Below are positions 24,658 to 33,104 of a stretch of 64,000 nucleotides of DNA, one piece after another. A program made the position numbers and the translations under genes. The notes beneath the pieces are model-generated. The model did not search any database and had not been told where the DNA came from. It saw only the letters and a list, made by a program, of their open reading frames with translations. Source of the stretch: an uncultured Muribaculaceae bacterium (GTDB lineage Bacteria > Bacteroidota > Bacteroidia > Bacteroidales > Muribaculaceae); assembly GCA_947632485.1 (NCBI GenBank), contig CANRPJ010000001.1, positions 154,202 to 218,201 on the forward strand, in the 5' to 3' direction. Numbering within the stretch: the first letter of the stretch is position 1; every line of letters begins with the position of its first letter.

Positions 24658-26556
24658 TTACTTCACTTCCTCGAAGTCCACATCAGTTACGTCTTTCTCG
24701 TCCTGATGGGGTGCCTGAGCTCCCGGCTGAGGACCAGCCTGACCTGCGCCAGCTGCCTGCTGAGCGTTGTAGATGTCCTGCGAAGCGGCCTGGAGAGCAT
24801 CGGTCAGAGCCTTCTCAGCACTGTCGATATCCTCTACGAGCTGCTGCTTGTGCACCTCTTTCAGACGCTCCAGAGCGGCGTCGATCGTAGCCTTCTTGTC
24901 GGCCGGAATCTTATCGCCGAGCTCCTTGATCTGCTTCTCGGTCTGGAAGATCACGCTGTCGGCATGGTTGAGCTTATCAATGCGCTCCTTAGCCTTGCGG
25001 TCAGCCTCTTCGTTAGCCTTGGCCTCATCGCGCATACGGTTGATCTCAGCCTCGCTAAGGCCGCTTGAAGCCTCGATGCGGATACTCTGCTCCTTACCGG
25101 TTGCCTTATCCTTGGCCGAAACGTTAAGGATACCGTTGGCATCTACCTCAAACGTAACCTCAATCTGCGGAACACCACGCGGAGCCGGTGCTATACCGCC
25201 GAGGTTGAACTCACCGAGCAGTTTGTCGTCGGCTGCCATCGGGCGCTCGCCCTGGAGCACTCGGATAGTTACCTCCGGCTGGTTGTCGGCTGCCGTTGAG
25301 AAGGTCTCGCTCTTTCTAGTAGGAATCGTAGTGTTAGCCTCGATCAGCTTCGTCATTACGCCACCGAGAGTCTCGATACCGATCGACAGAGGCACTACAT
25401 CAAGCAGAAGCACGTCTTTCACGTCGCCGCTCAGCACGCCACCCTGAATAGCTGCGCCGATTGCCACAACCTCATCGGGGTTTACGCCCTTGTTAGGCTC
25501 TTTGCCGAATATCTCCTTCACCTTTGCCTGGATAGCAGGAATACGGGTAGAACCGCCTACGAGAATCACTTCGTCGATATCAGCTGCCGTCAGCTTGGCA
25601 TCTTCAAGAGCCTTCACGCACGGAGCCTTCACTGCCTCGATAAGCTTCTCGGCAAGCTGCTCAAACTTAGCGCGGGTAAGCGTCTTCACGAGGTGCTTCG
25701 GACCGGTCTGGGTTGCCGTGATGTAGGGGAGGTTGATCTCCGTAGAAGTTGAGCTCGAAAGTTCGATCTTAGCCTTCTCGGCAGCCTCCTTGAGACGCTG
25801 CATCGCCATCGGGTCCTGACGAAGATCTACGCCCTCATCTTTCTTAAACTCGTCGGCCAGCCAGTCGATAATCACGTGGTCGAAGTCATCACCGCCAAGG
25901 TGGGTATCACCATTGGTAGATTTCACCTCAAATACGCCGTCGCCAAGCTCAAGGATAGAAATATCGAAAGTACCGCCACCGAGGTCGAATACTGCGATCT
26001 TCTGCTCCTTGGTCGATTTGTCGAGTCCGTAGGCAAGAGCGGCTGCCGTAGGCTCGTTCACGATTCTCTTCACCTTCAGACCTGCAATCTCACCGGCCTC
26101 CTTAGTGGCCTGGCGCTGCGAGTCATCAAAGTAAGCAGGAACCGTGATCACTGCTTCTGTCACCTCCTGACCGAGATAATCCTCAGCCGTCTTCTTCATC
26201 TTCTGAAGAATCATTGCTGAAATCTCCTGCGGAGTATAGTCGCGGCCATCGATGTCGACCTTCGGCATATCATTCTGGCATACCACTTTGTAAGGCACGC
26301 GTTTGATCTCGTCTTCTACCTGGTCGCATTTCTCGCCCATGAATCTCTTTATAGAATAGATCGTACGGGTCGGGTTCGTGATAGCCTGACGCTTGGCCGG
26401 ATCGCCTACCTTACGCTCACCGCCATCTACGAATGCTACTACTGAAGGAGTCGTGTTTCTACCTTCGTTGTTTGGAATTACTACAGGATCTTTACCTTCA
26501 AGTACTGCTACGCAGCTGTTGGTCGTTCCCAAGTCAATACCGATTATCTTTCCCAT
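24658..26556 (-). CDS. dnaK: Chaperone DnaK (Hsp70)
   Basis: ATP-dependent cytosolic chaperone, 632 aa, typical length. N-terminal [16 protein letters not shown], the phosphate-2 motif [16 protein letters not shown], the adenosine motif [13 protein letters not shown], a substrate-binding beta domain and a C-terminal lid ending in the [11 protein letters not shown] tail are all present. It is monocistronic by position: no dnaJ or grpE is adjacent. A small hairpin (gagcg...cgctc near 26612-26632) lies in the leader. No CIRCE element was seen. Confidence 0.97.
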   Translation of the reverse strand: MGKIIGIDLGTTNSCVAVLEGKDPVVIPNNEGRNTTPSVVAFVDGGERKVGDPAKRQAITNPTRTIYSIKRFMGEKCDQVEDEIKRVPYKVVCQNDMPKVDIDGRDYTPQEISAMILQKMKKTAEDYLGQEVTEAVITVPAYFDDSQRQATKEAGEIAGLKVKRIVNEPTAAALAYGLDKSTKEQKIAVFDLGGGTFDISILELGDGVFEVKSTNGDTHLGGDDFDHVIIDWLADEFKKDEGVDLRQDPMAMQRLKEAAEKAKIELSSSTSTEINLPYITATQTGPKHLVKTLTRAKFEQLAEKLIEAVKAPCVKALEDAKLTAADIDEVILVGGSTRIPAIQAKVKEIFGKEPNKGVNPDEVVAIGAAIQGGVLSGDVKDVLLLDVVPLSIGIETLGGVMTKLIEANTTIPTRKSETFSTAADNQPEVTIRVLQGERPMAADDKLLGEFNLGGIAPAPRGVPQIEVTFEVDANGILNVSAKDKATGKEQSIRIEASSGLSEAEINRMRDEAKANEEADRKAKERIDKLNHADSVIFQTEKQIKELGDKIPADKKATIDAALERLKEVHKQQLVEDIDSAEKALTDALQAASQDIYNAQQAAGAGQAGPQPGAQAPHQDEKDVTDVDFEEVK

Positions 26557-26901
26557 GATTCAGTATGTTTTATGTGTTTTATAGTTTTCTATCGTTTTTC
26601 TTTTTTATCCGGGAGCGATTTTATTTCGCTCTCGTCAATGTATTAACAAATAACGTGCTAAATGTTTTAATCTCCACGCGCGAAAAAGCGTTTCAGATTG
26701 AAATTCACCGATTTATATTATACTATTTTTACCACCCGGAATTGCATTTCTGCTTCCTTCTCTGACATTTTGGCAGAAAAAGCGACAGATTTTTGTTGAA
26801 AAATAGTGCACAAAACTATCCCGGCAGTGCCAAATATGATAGAAAATTTGTAACTTTGCCTCCTGAGTGTGCATCAAAGCGCACGCTCCACTATATACTA
26901 T
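26557..26901. other. Intergenic region between dnaK and the spt-like gene
   Basis: About 345 bp holding the two divergent promoters, AT-rich and without a credible ORF. The plus-strand -7 box is at 26851. A confident minus-strand dnaK promoter was not identified. Confidence 0.7.
26851..26858 (+). promoter_or_regulatory. -7 box for the spt-glycosyltransferase operon
   Basis: TAACTTTG, 43 bp before the chosen ATG at 26902. Confidence 0.6.
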
Positions 26902-28089
26902 ATGAAGCCACTTCAAGAGAAACTCAGTTGCTACGACGCGCCTCAGAAGGCGAAAGCCGCTGGAGTATATCCTTACTTTAGAGAAATCGACAGCCCGCAG
27001 GACACGGAAGTGACCATGAACGGCAAGAAAGTTCTCATGTTCGGTTCTAATTCCTATACCGGTCTGACCGACCACCCCAAGGTCATTGAAGCTGCCGTTG
27101 AGGCTACAAGGAAATATGGCACCGGAATGGCCGGATCGCCCTTCCTCAACGGAACCCTCGATATCCATAAGCGCCTCGAAGAGCGACTGGCCGACTATAT
27201 CGGTAAGGAAGATGTGATGCTGTATAGCACCGGATTCGGAGCCAATCTCGGAGTAGTATCTACCGTGACAGGAAGGCAAGATTATGTGATTCTCGATGAG
27301 CAGGATCATGCCTCAATCATTGAAGGAAGAAGGCTTTCGTTCAGCAACTATCTGAAGTATAAGCACAACGACATGGAGAGCCTCGAGGCTCAGCTGAAGA
27401 GCTGCGAGCCCGATAAGATCAAATTCATCGTTACCGACACGGTGTTCTCCATGGAAGGCGATGTGGCTAATATGCCTGAAATAGTGCGTCTTGCTAAGAA
27501 ATACAACGCTACGGTAATGGCCGATGAGGCCCACGGCATCGGAGTCTTCGGAGAAGGTGGCAGGGGAGTCTGCAACCATTATGGAGTGACCGACGATGTC
27601 GATATCATCATGGGCACCTTCAGCAAATCGCTCGCGTCGCTCGGAGGTTTTATCGCTACTGATAAGGAGATTACCAACTATCTGCGCCATCATTCCCGCT
27701 CTTACATCTTCACCGCAAGCATTACCCCCGCAGCCACAGCCGCCGTCAATGCAGCCCTCGATATCATGATTGCAGAGCCGGAGCGCCAGAAGCATCTCTG
27801 GGAGATTACCAACTACGCGCTCGAAAACTTCCGCGCAATGGGTTGCGAGATTGGTAATACATCTACCCCAATTATACCTCTCTTTATACGCGACGACTAT
27901 AAGACTTTCCACGTGACCCGCGATCTTCTTGACGAAGGCGTATTCGTTAACCCTGTGGTGAGCCCTGCCGTAGCTCCTCACGACACTCTGATTCGCTACT
28001 CTCTAATGGCTACACATACGAAAGATCAGGTTACCCGGTCGCTCGAGGCCATTCAGAAAGTGTTCCGCCGCTACGGTCTTATAAAGTGA
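26902..28089 (+). CDS. spt: Serine palmitoyltransferase-like alpha-oxoamine synthase
   Basis: PLP enzyme of the alpha-oxoamine synthase family, 395 aa from MKPLQEK. In Bacteroidetes, proteins with this N-terminus (YDAPQKAKAAGVYPYFREID) are serine palmitoyltransferases that condense serine with an acyl-CoA to start sphingolipid synthesis. Seen here: GSNSYTGL, FLNGTLDIHKRLEERLA, ADEAHGIGVFGEGGRG (cofactor Asp/His) and the PLP-lysine segment GTFSKSLASLGGF. Kbl or BioF are alternatives, but the N-terminus favours Spt. The track start (GTG, 26869) is only 10 bp past the -7 box and adds a non-family peptide. The stop overlaps the next gene's GTG. Confidence 0.88.
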   Translation: MKPLQEKLSCYDAPQKAKAAGVYPYFREIDSPQDTEVTMNGKKVLMFGSNSYTGLTDHPKVIEAAVEATRKYGTGMAGSPFLNGTLDIHKRLEERLADYIGKEDVMLYSTGFGANLGVVSTVTGRQDYVILDEQDHASIIEGRRLSFSNYLKYKHNDMESLEAQLKSCEPDKIKFIVTDTVFSMEGDVANMPEIVRLAKKYNATVMADEAHGIGVFGEGGRGVCNHYGVTDDVDIIMGTFSKSLASLGGFIATDKEITNYLRHHSRSYIFTASITPAATAAVNAALDIMIAEPERQKHLWEITNYALENFRAMGCEIGNTSTPIIPLFIRDDYKTFHVTRDLLDEGVFVNPVVSPAVAPHDTLIRYSLMATHTKDQVTRSLEAIQKVFRRYGLIK

Positions 28090-28874
28090 CCGTTGCTACC
28101 AGGCTGCAAGTCCTGATAGCTACAGTTGGCCGAAGGATTGAAAATATACCGCCACTCCCGGTTGTGCCGGGGGTGGCTTATTTGATTGGGTGGCAGAAGC
28201 CGGGAGAAGAGATCCCTGAAGAGCTGGCTAAGCGTGCCGATATCAAGGTCATGGCATCGCCAGGTATCGGATTGAGCCGCAACCGCAATTTCCTTTTTGA
28301 AAACGCTACAGCCGAACTCCTCCTGATTTCTGATGACGATTTGATCTATGAGGCAGAAGCACTCGAGGGAGTAATCCGCGCCTTCGATTCCAACCCTGAA
28401 TGCCAGCTACTTACTTTTCGTCATGCCGGAACTTCCAGGACCTATCCCGACGCTGGCTACGACTTGCTCAACCCTCCTAAAGGCACCTATACTACATCAT
28501 TTGAAATCGCGCTTCGGAGAAATTCAGAAGTCGGGAATATGCGTTTCGACGAGCGCTTCGGAATAGGTGGCACACTCTTCAGTGCCGCAGAAGACGATCT
28601 TTTCATGCTTCGTGCCCGTCAGGCCAGAATTCCTGGTCAGTATCTGCCTTTGACATTATGTACTCACCCCGGTCCTTCTACGGGTCAGCGCATACCAGAG
28701 AGGGGAGTCCTCGAAGCCTGGGGAGCATATATAGCGCTGGCGCACCCGGCTTGGCAATGGCCATTGAGGCTATACCTCAAAGCCTTACGCCTCTCTCGAT
28801 CCGGTCAAAAATCATTCTGGCCCTCCCTCCGCGGCCTCCTCTCCGGCCTCCACAAACTCCACTCCAACCCATAA
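28086..28874 (+). CDS. Glycosyltransferase, GT-A fold (GT2-like), coupled to spt
   Basis: A 262-aa putative glycosyltransferase beginning at a GTG that overlaps the spt stop by 4 bp (GTGA). GT-A features are QVLIATVGRR, GIGLSRNRNFLFENA, and the metal-binding acidic cluster LLISDDDLIYE near residue 82. A second conserved DERFGIGGTLFSAAEDDLFMLRA follows, and the C-terminal tail is basic. No signal peptide. Translational coupling to Spt suggests it modifies a sphingolipid or other lipid product (inference); the sugar donor and acceptor are unknown. Confidence 0.78.
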   Translation: MTVATRLQVLIATVGRRIENIPPLPVVPGVAYLIGWQKPGEEIPEELAKRADIKVMASPGIGLSRNRNFLFENATAELLLISDDDLIYEAEALEGVIRAFDSNPECQLLTFRHAGTSRTYPDAGYDLLNPPKGTYTTSFEIALRRNSEVGNMRFDERFGIGGTLFSAAEDDLFMLRARQARIPGQYLPLTLCTHPGPSTGQRIPERGVLEAWGAYIALAHPAWQWPLRLYLKALRLSRSGQKSFWPSLRGLLSGLHKLHSNP

Positions 28875-28950
28875 ATCCCAATAAATCCCAATAATTCCCA
28901 ATAATTCCCGCTTAATCCCGATAAATCCTGATAAATCCTGATAAATCATG
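28871..28950 (+). repeat. Eight 10-bp tandem units (ataaatccca type)
   Basis: Units fall at exact 10-bp spacing (ataaatccca, ataattccca, cttaatcccg, ataaatcctg and variants), starting at the 3' end of the glycosyltransferase gene. A related six-unit run occurs at 31201-31260, on the other side of the DUF2975-HTH-peptidase genes. Confidence 0.85.
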
Positions 28951-28986
28951 CTTTCGATAGCCTTTATCTCTTAAGATGCATCAGCC

Positions 28987-29025
28987 ATTTTTGTCCGAGC
29001 CTTTGAGCTTCAGCTCAAAGCCCCG
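28987..29025 (+). repeat. 39-bp hairpin-containing direct repeat, left copy
   Basis: Contains the perfect 8-bp stem ctttgagc-ttca-gctcaaag. It matches 31136-31174 at all but about two positions over 39 bp, in the same orientation. The two copies flank a three-gene cassette. Confidence 0.8.
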
Positions 29026-29145
29026 ACCCCTCAGATAGCTCATAATCGGTCCTATATTAGTAGCTTCAATCGCATGATTTGCCCTATGTGAAGCAGAGCG
29101 TAGGAAAGAGGCGCTGTTGATTTAACATTATTTAGCTTTTAGCTT

Positions 29146-29194
29146 TATCGATAATCAATAAATCAGCCCTATCTTTGTATCGATAATCGATAAA
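29146..29194 (+). promoter_or_regulatory. -7 box flanked by paired operator-like repeats
   Basis: Two 17-bp near-identical sites, tatcgataatcaataaa (29146) and tatcgataatcgataaa (29178), at 32-bp spacing bracket the -7 box TATCTTTG (29170-29177). Each has internal dyad symmetry (atcgat). They probably bind the HTH protein encoded two genes downstream, giving autorepression (inference). Confidence 0.65.
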
Positions 29195-29204
29195 ACACAA
29201 ACCT

Positions 29205-29690
29205 ATGACCGAGTATCCGACCCACAAAAGCTATACCATCGCTTACAAGCAATGCCTGAGATTGTCACTTTTTGCAATCGCTTTCACACTCCTATGGAGC
29301 ATTTGGTGTGCTGTGCAAACAATCTACACCTTTGAAGATCCAACATTACCAAATATGGAACCTTTACAAGTTATAGTATTCCTCCTATACTGCGCTTTAC
29401 CTTTGACTTTGCTAATAGTTACGATAGTATTGAGTATGAAATTACTTAGAGGTCTAAAAAGAAAAGAGATGTTCTCACAAAAATGCATTCCCTGGCTTGT
29501 GGCGTGGGGCATAGTCTATGCTTTTACCGATTTCATCCAGAATAATGTTGGCATTTGGGGTCTTACAGGCGATATCTTCGCGGTAACTATATCCCCATCA
29601 TGTATCGTCGTTCCGATATTTGTATTTATCTTCTCAGCTCTTTTCAGGCTCGCCGCAAAAGTCAGTGAAGACAGCAATCTAACAATATGA
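29205..29690 (+). CDS. DUF2975 membrane protein
   Basis: A 161-aa integral membrane protein with four hydrophobic segments (about residues 20-40, 52-75, 96-115 and 125-152), matching the DUF2975 family. Such proteins are typically encoded next to a small YozG/Cro-like HTH regulator, as here (4-bp overlap with the next gene). Function unknown. Base composition is more AT-rich than in the surrounding operons. Confidence 0.82.
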   Translation: MTEYPTHKSYTIAYKQCLRLSLFAIAFTLLWSIWCAVQTIYTFEDPTLPNMEPLQVIVFLLYCALPLTLLIVTIVLSMKLLRGLKRKEMFSQKCIPWLVAWGIVYAFTDFIQNNVGIWGLTGDIFAVTISPSCIVVPIFVFIFSALFRLAAKVSEDSNLTI

Positions 29691-29908
29691 TACGAGTTAA
29701 CCTTGATAAAATGCTTCTGAAGCGGGGTATGACTCTCAGCGAACTCTCCTCGCGAATAGGTATTACCATTGCAAACCTATCTATATTAAAAACTGAGAAA
29801 GCTCGAGCCATTCGATTCACCACCCTCGACGCCATCTGTCAGGAGCTCCAATGTCAACCAGGCGATATCCTCGAGCAGGTTCCCAATGTCTCCCAACCAA
29901 ACGACTGA
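29687..29908 (+). CDS. Small Cro/C1-type helix-turn-helix regulator (YozG-like)
   Basis: A 73-aa XRE-family protein consisting essentially of one HTH domain: MLLKRGMTLSELSSRIGITIANLSILK, then AIRFTTLDAICQELQCQPGDIL. The start overlaps the DUF2975 stop by 4 bp. It is the likely ligand of the paired operator sites at 29146-29194. Confidence 0.88.
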   Translation: MIRVNLDKMLLKRGMTLSELSSRIGITIANLSILKTEKARAIRFTTLDAICQELQCQPGDILEQVPNVSQPND

Positions 29909-29933
29909 TTGACCCAAAATCTTAATAATCAAA

Positions 29934-31040
29934 ATGAAAAAACATTTTATAACACTTTCTCTTTGTGCACTATCAACCCTTAGTGTCAAAGGTCAATCAA
30001 ATCCGAATTTCTCACCCAAACAAAATCTTGAAGATTTCGAATATGCCCTCAAGCAACTCGAGCAAAGTTATTCCGGTTTCGACATCTACGTGAATGATAT
30101 TACAAAATTTGAATACGATTCCCTTGTCTATTCATTAAGAAACGAGATCATTACCTGTAACCGTCCCGGCTGGGACGCATCTAATCAACTATACTCATGG
30201 TTTGATGATTCCCATTTAGGATTAGTCCTACCTTACGAGCATGCTATAAAATATTCATCTGACCGTCGTAAATATCATAACTATCCAGAAATTAGACCCT
30301 ACGCACCCGCTTTAGTTGCTTGCGAAGTTGACCCTGATAGCTACTTAATTCGTATTCCGGAGTTTGATGGAGAGGCTGTTACTCACGAATGGATTGATAG
30401 TGTCATCAATGTCTTTGACCAAGGAACCTATCCCAACCTTATTATCGATCTTCGTGGTAACGAAGGAGGTGATGAAAGGTTGTGGGATCCTCTGCTTTCT
30501 GTAATTTTTGAACATAGCGGAACCGTAAAAAGCGTCGAGTTTAAGAAATCTGACGAAAACATTGCCTTTCTTGAGTCCATCAAAGAAGATTTCCCAGAAG
30601 CTCATATAATACTTGAAAAAATAGCCGAAAGTCCGGATCTGACTTATGTACCCCTAACAGAAACAGACGATTACCATATAGAAGTTCTACCCTATTCCGG
30701 TCATAAGCCTCAAAAAGTGGCGTTCATTATCGATGCAAATGTCGCATCTGCTGCGGAAGGACTATTGATTCAAGCTAAAGCCGTAAAAGACAATGTTATA
30801 ATATATGGTCAAGACTCTACATCTGGCACATTGGATTGCGCGAGCGTAAGAGTAGATTGCGCTCTTCCCAATAGCAGAATTGCTTTATCTATCCCGATTT
30901 CACGTACTTGTGGATTGCCTCAGTCAGGAATAGATAAGACTGGCATATTACCCGATAAGATTATTCCAATCAGCTATCCTAAGACCTTAACAACCAACGT
31001 AGACGAGTGGGTTCAATACATTGCCACTGACTTAAAATAG
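29934..31040 (+). CDS. S41-family peptidase-like secreted protein
   Basis: A 368-aa exported protein with a signal peptide (MKKHFITLSLCALSTLSVKG). The tail-specific protease fold is visible as LIIDLRGNEGGDERLWDPLL and the putative catalytic-serine region FIIDANVASAAEGLLIQAK, followed by TSGTLDCASV. There is no PDZ domain, so it belongs to the short S41 group. Substrate unknown. It follows the HTH gene by 25 bp, probably in the same transcript, within the repeat-flanked cassette. Confidence 0.8.
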   Translation: MKKHFITLSLCALSTLSVKGQSNPNFSPKQNLEDFEYALKQLEQSYSGFDIYVNDITKFEYDSLVYSLRNEIITCNRPGWDASNQLYSWFDDSHLGLVLPYEHAIKYSSDRRKYHNYPEIRPYAPALVACEVDPDSYLIRIPEFDGEAVTHEWIDSVINVFDQGTYPNLIIDLRGNEGGDERLWDPLLSVIFEHSGTVKSVEFKKSDENIAFLESIKEDFPEAHIILEKIAESPDLTYVPLTETDDYHIEVLPYSGHKPQKVAFIIDANVASAAEGLLIQAKAVKDNVIIYGQDSTSGTLDCASVRVDCALPNSRIALSIPISRTCGLPQSGIDKTGILPDKIIPISYPKTLTTNVDEWVQYIATDLK

Positions 31041-31085
31041 CCCCCATAAATTCTTGTCCATAATATTCTTCACATCCCCGTAAGC

Positions 31086-31123
31086 TCAGATTCTTAAGAT
31101 TATATCAGATTCTTAAGATTATA
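31086..31123 (+). repeat. 19-bp tandem duplication
   Basis: tcagattcttaagattata occurs twice back-to-back with no mismatch, just after the S41 peptidase gene. Confidence 0.85.
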
Positions 31124-31135
31124 GAAGTGTCATCT

Positions 31136-31174
31136 ATTTTTGTCCAAGCCTTTGAGCTTCAGCTCAAAGTCCCG
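31136..31174 (+). repeat. 39-bp hairpin-containing direct repeat, right copy
   Basis: Matches 28987-29025, with the same stem-loop ctttgagc-ttca-gctcaaag. Confidence 0.8.
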
Positions 31175-31200
31175 TGCTTCCTCAGATTCCCTCTTATCAG

Positions 31201-31260
31201 GATAAATCCCGATAAATCAAGCTTATTCCCGATAAATCCCGTTTAATCTCGCTTAATCCC
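31201..31260 (+). repeat. Six 10-bp tandem units related to 28871-28950
   Basis: Units such as gataaatccc, gcttattccc and gtttaatctc at 10-bp spacing. They are the same motif family as the array 2.3 kb upstream. From here to 31458 no gene or further clear signal was seen. Confidence 0.8.
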
Positions 31261-31458
31261 CACTTTTTCTCAAAATTTCTTTTGAAATATTTGGCGGTTT
31301 CTAAAAATTATTGTAATTTTGCTGTCGAAATCTTGCTGATGCGCACAGCAGATACCATTGTTTAACCAGTAACCACTTTATCATCTATGTTTTACAATAA
31401 CTCACTGCGCTCCGCGCGCAATAACAGAAAAAATTCTCGCTGTTCCGTAGAAAAGCGT

Positions 31459-31466
31459 TATCTTTG
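31459..31466 (+). promoter_or_regulatory. -7 box for the C45 hydrolase
   Basis: TATCTTTG, 5 bp before the ATG at 31472, so a leaderless mRNA is likely. Another TAATTTTG occurs at 31315-31322. Confidence 0.6.
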
Positions 31467-31471
31467 GCCTT

Positions 31472-32593
31472 ATGAAAAGACCGATCTCGCTTATCGCCGC
31501 CCTTCTGCTGGCAGTTCTTCCGGCTGCCGCATGCACATCTGCTATCATAGCGTCAAAGGCTGCGCGCCACGGCAGGCCACTACTCTGGAAAAACAGAGAC
31601 ACAAGCATTATCGACAACAAGGTAGAATACATCTCGCCGGAAAAACCGGGAGAGATGGGGTATGTAGCCCTCTTCAATGCGAAAGATTCCAAGCTCGAAG
31701 AGTCTTGGATGGGAATGAACGAGGCAGGATTCGCGGTAATGAATACAGCCTCCTACAATCTCAAGGACGACAATCTGCCCGAAAGCGCAATGGACAAGGA
31801 AGGGTTCATAATGACCAAGGCGTTGCGCACATGCAAGACCGTAGACGACTTTGCCCGACTGCTCGACTCTCTGCCACGCCCCCTCCGCGTGGAAGCAAAT
31901 TTCGGGGTGATCGACGCTTCTGGCGATGGCGCCTTCTTCGAGGCAAACAACCATTCATATCAGAGGTTCAATCTTGCCGATGCCCCCGACGGAGTGATGA
32001 TACGCACCAACTTCAGCGAAGGAGGCCGACCTGGAGAAGGACTTGGACAGGCTCGCTTCTCCGATGCAGAGTATCTGATACGCCCCCATGCAGGAGACAT
32101 TACTCCGGAGTTCCTGACCGAAGAGGTGAGCCGCAGTTTCTACCACGCTCCTTCGGGCAAGGATCTGGCAAAAGGCTCGGCCCGGTGGATCACAGATGCG
32201 GGAGAGTATATCCCTCGCTACAAGTCGACTGCCACAATCGTGATAGAAGGGATTGTGCCCGGATCAGGGAAGGACCCTGTCGACGACTATATAATGTGGA
32301 CCGGCCTCGGTTATCCCCCTTGTGCTGAGATTTTTCCAGTATGGTGCCGTCCGGAAGGAGTGCCCGCCGTGCTCCAGGGAGCTGGACCTGATGGTCATTC
32401 CCCTCAGGGCGACCGCGTTAAAGCGCGTCGCGATGAGGTGTTCTGCGGAAAGAAGGTGAAAGGTATTCCCCAGATCGATATGCAGAAGCTCGTGAATGCC
32501 GGCAACTCCGGCTGGATTCAGCGTCTGGTGCCCGAAAACCTCGCCACCTATGAGCGTGTGAGGCGTTTGCGCGAAGGTCTCGATGAGGATTGA
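31472..32593 (+). CDS. C45-family Ntn-hydrolase (acyl-CoA:6-APA acyltransferase-like)
   Basis: A 373-aa exported protein. The signal peptide (MKRPISLIAALLLAVLPAAA) is followed at once by CTSAIIASKAARHGRPLLWK, so cleavage would directly expose a nucleophilic Cys at the mature N-terminus, as required for an Ntn hydrolase. GMNEAGFAVMNTASYN and FGVIDASGDGAFFEANN are family-like. It probably hydrolyses an amide bond in a peptide or acyl-amino acid; substrate unknown. PAAAC might instead act as a weak lipobox. It overlaps the next gene by 11 bp. Confidence 0.85.
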   Translation: MKRPISLIAALLLAVLPAAACTSAIIASKAARHGRPLLWKNRDTSIIDNKVEYISPEKPGEMGYVALFNAKDSKLEESWMGMNEAGFAVMNTASYNLKDDNLPESAMDKEGFIMTKALRTCKTVDDFARLLDSLPRPLRVEANFGVIDASGDGAFFEANNHSYQRFNLADAPDGVMIRTNFSEGGRPGEGLGQARFSDAEYLIRPHAGDITPEFLTEEVSRSFYHAPSGKDLAKGSARWITDAGEYIPRYKSTATIVIEGIVPGSGKDPVDDYIMWTGLGYPPCAEIFPVWCRPEGVPAVLQGAGPDGHSPQGDRVKARRDEVFCGKKVKGIPQIDMQKLVNAGNSGWIQRLVPENLATYERVRRLREGLDED

Positions 32594-33104
32594 GACGACC
32601 AAATTCCGTATGCCTCAGGGGCGCATGGTGTTGCGCCTTGTCGGTGCTCATGGCAGTCCCTGGATCATAGGTCTTGCCTCGCTCCTTCTGGCGGCGGCAA
32701 TCGCTTCAGCCGCCAACTGGATGTTTGCAGTAGCCGGACTGATGCTGGTGCTGGTCGTGGCTCCGGGAATCATGGGTGTGCTTTATTTCGCCTATGCCTT
32801 GAAGCCAGCCACAGCCCTCAATGTGCTTCCTCACCAACTTCTTTTTACCGATTCCGAGGTTACGGTAATAATCGATCCGATGAAGCCTCTGGAAGGCCAG
32901 GAATCAGAAGAGCCGAAAAGGGTAGTATTCTCGCTCTCTGAGATAAAAGAAACCGCCGCTTATCGCGACGGCCTCTCGATCTCATTGGGTCCCAAGGGCT
33001 TCCTTTGGGTGCCTTATTACTCTCTGGAAGGAGCCGGTGCTCTCCGCGAGCTGACAGAAGGGTTGCGTCAGCTGCAGGCGAGTCCGAGCGTGGAGCGGAG
33101 TTGA
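32583..33104 (+). CDS. Hypothetical membrane protein with two transmembrane segments
   Basis: A 173-aa protein, not recognised. Two adjacent hydrophobic helices (about residues 28-46 and 48-72) form a hairpin, followed by a soluble beta-rich domain resembling the PH-like/YcxB arrangement. The start overlaps the C45 gene by 11 bp, so it is translated from the same mRNA. Its 3' end overlaps trpA, on the opposite strand, by 37 bp. Confidence 0.7.
   Translation: MRIETTKFRMPQGRMVLRLVGAHGSPWIIGLASLLLAAAIASAANWMFAVAGLMLVLVVAPGIMGVLYFAYALKPATALNVLPHQLLFTDSEVTVIIDPMKPLEGQESEEPKRVVFSLSEIKETAAYRDGLSISLGPKGFLWVPYYSLEGAGALRELTEGLRQLQASPSVERS

Noticed and set aside
24773-25447. 224-aa plus-strand ORF within dnaK
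   Set aside because: Ser/Ala/Leu-rich antisense shadow, as is often seen opposite dnaK.
26713-27309. 198-aa minus-strand ORF upstream of and within the spt-like gene
   Set aside because: Antisense to conserved Spt sequence and lacking any recognisable domain.
31387-32328. 313-aa plus-strand ORF overlapping the C45 gene
   Set aside because: It is out of frame with a well-supported signal-peptide protein and is Arg/Gln/His-rich with no domain; a shadow ORF.
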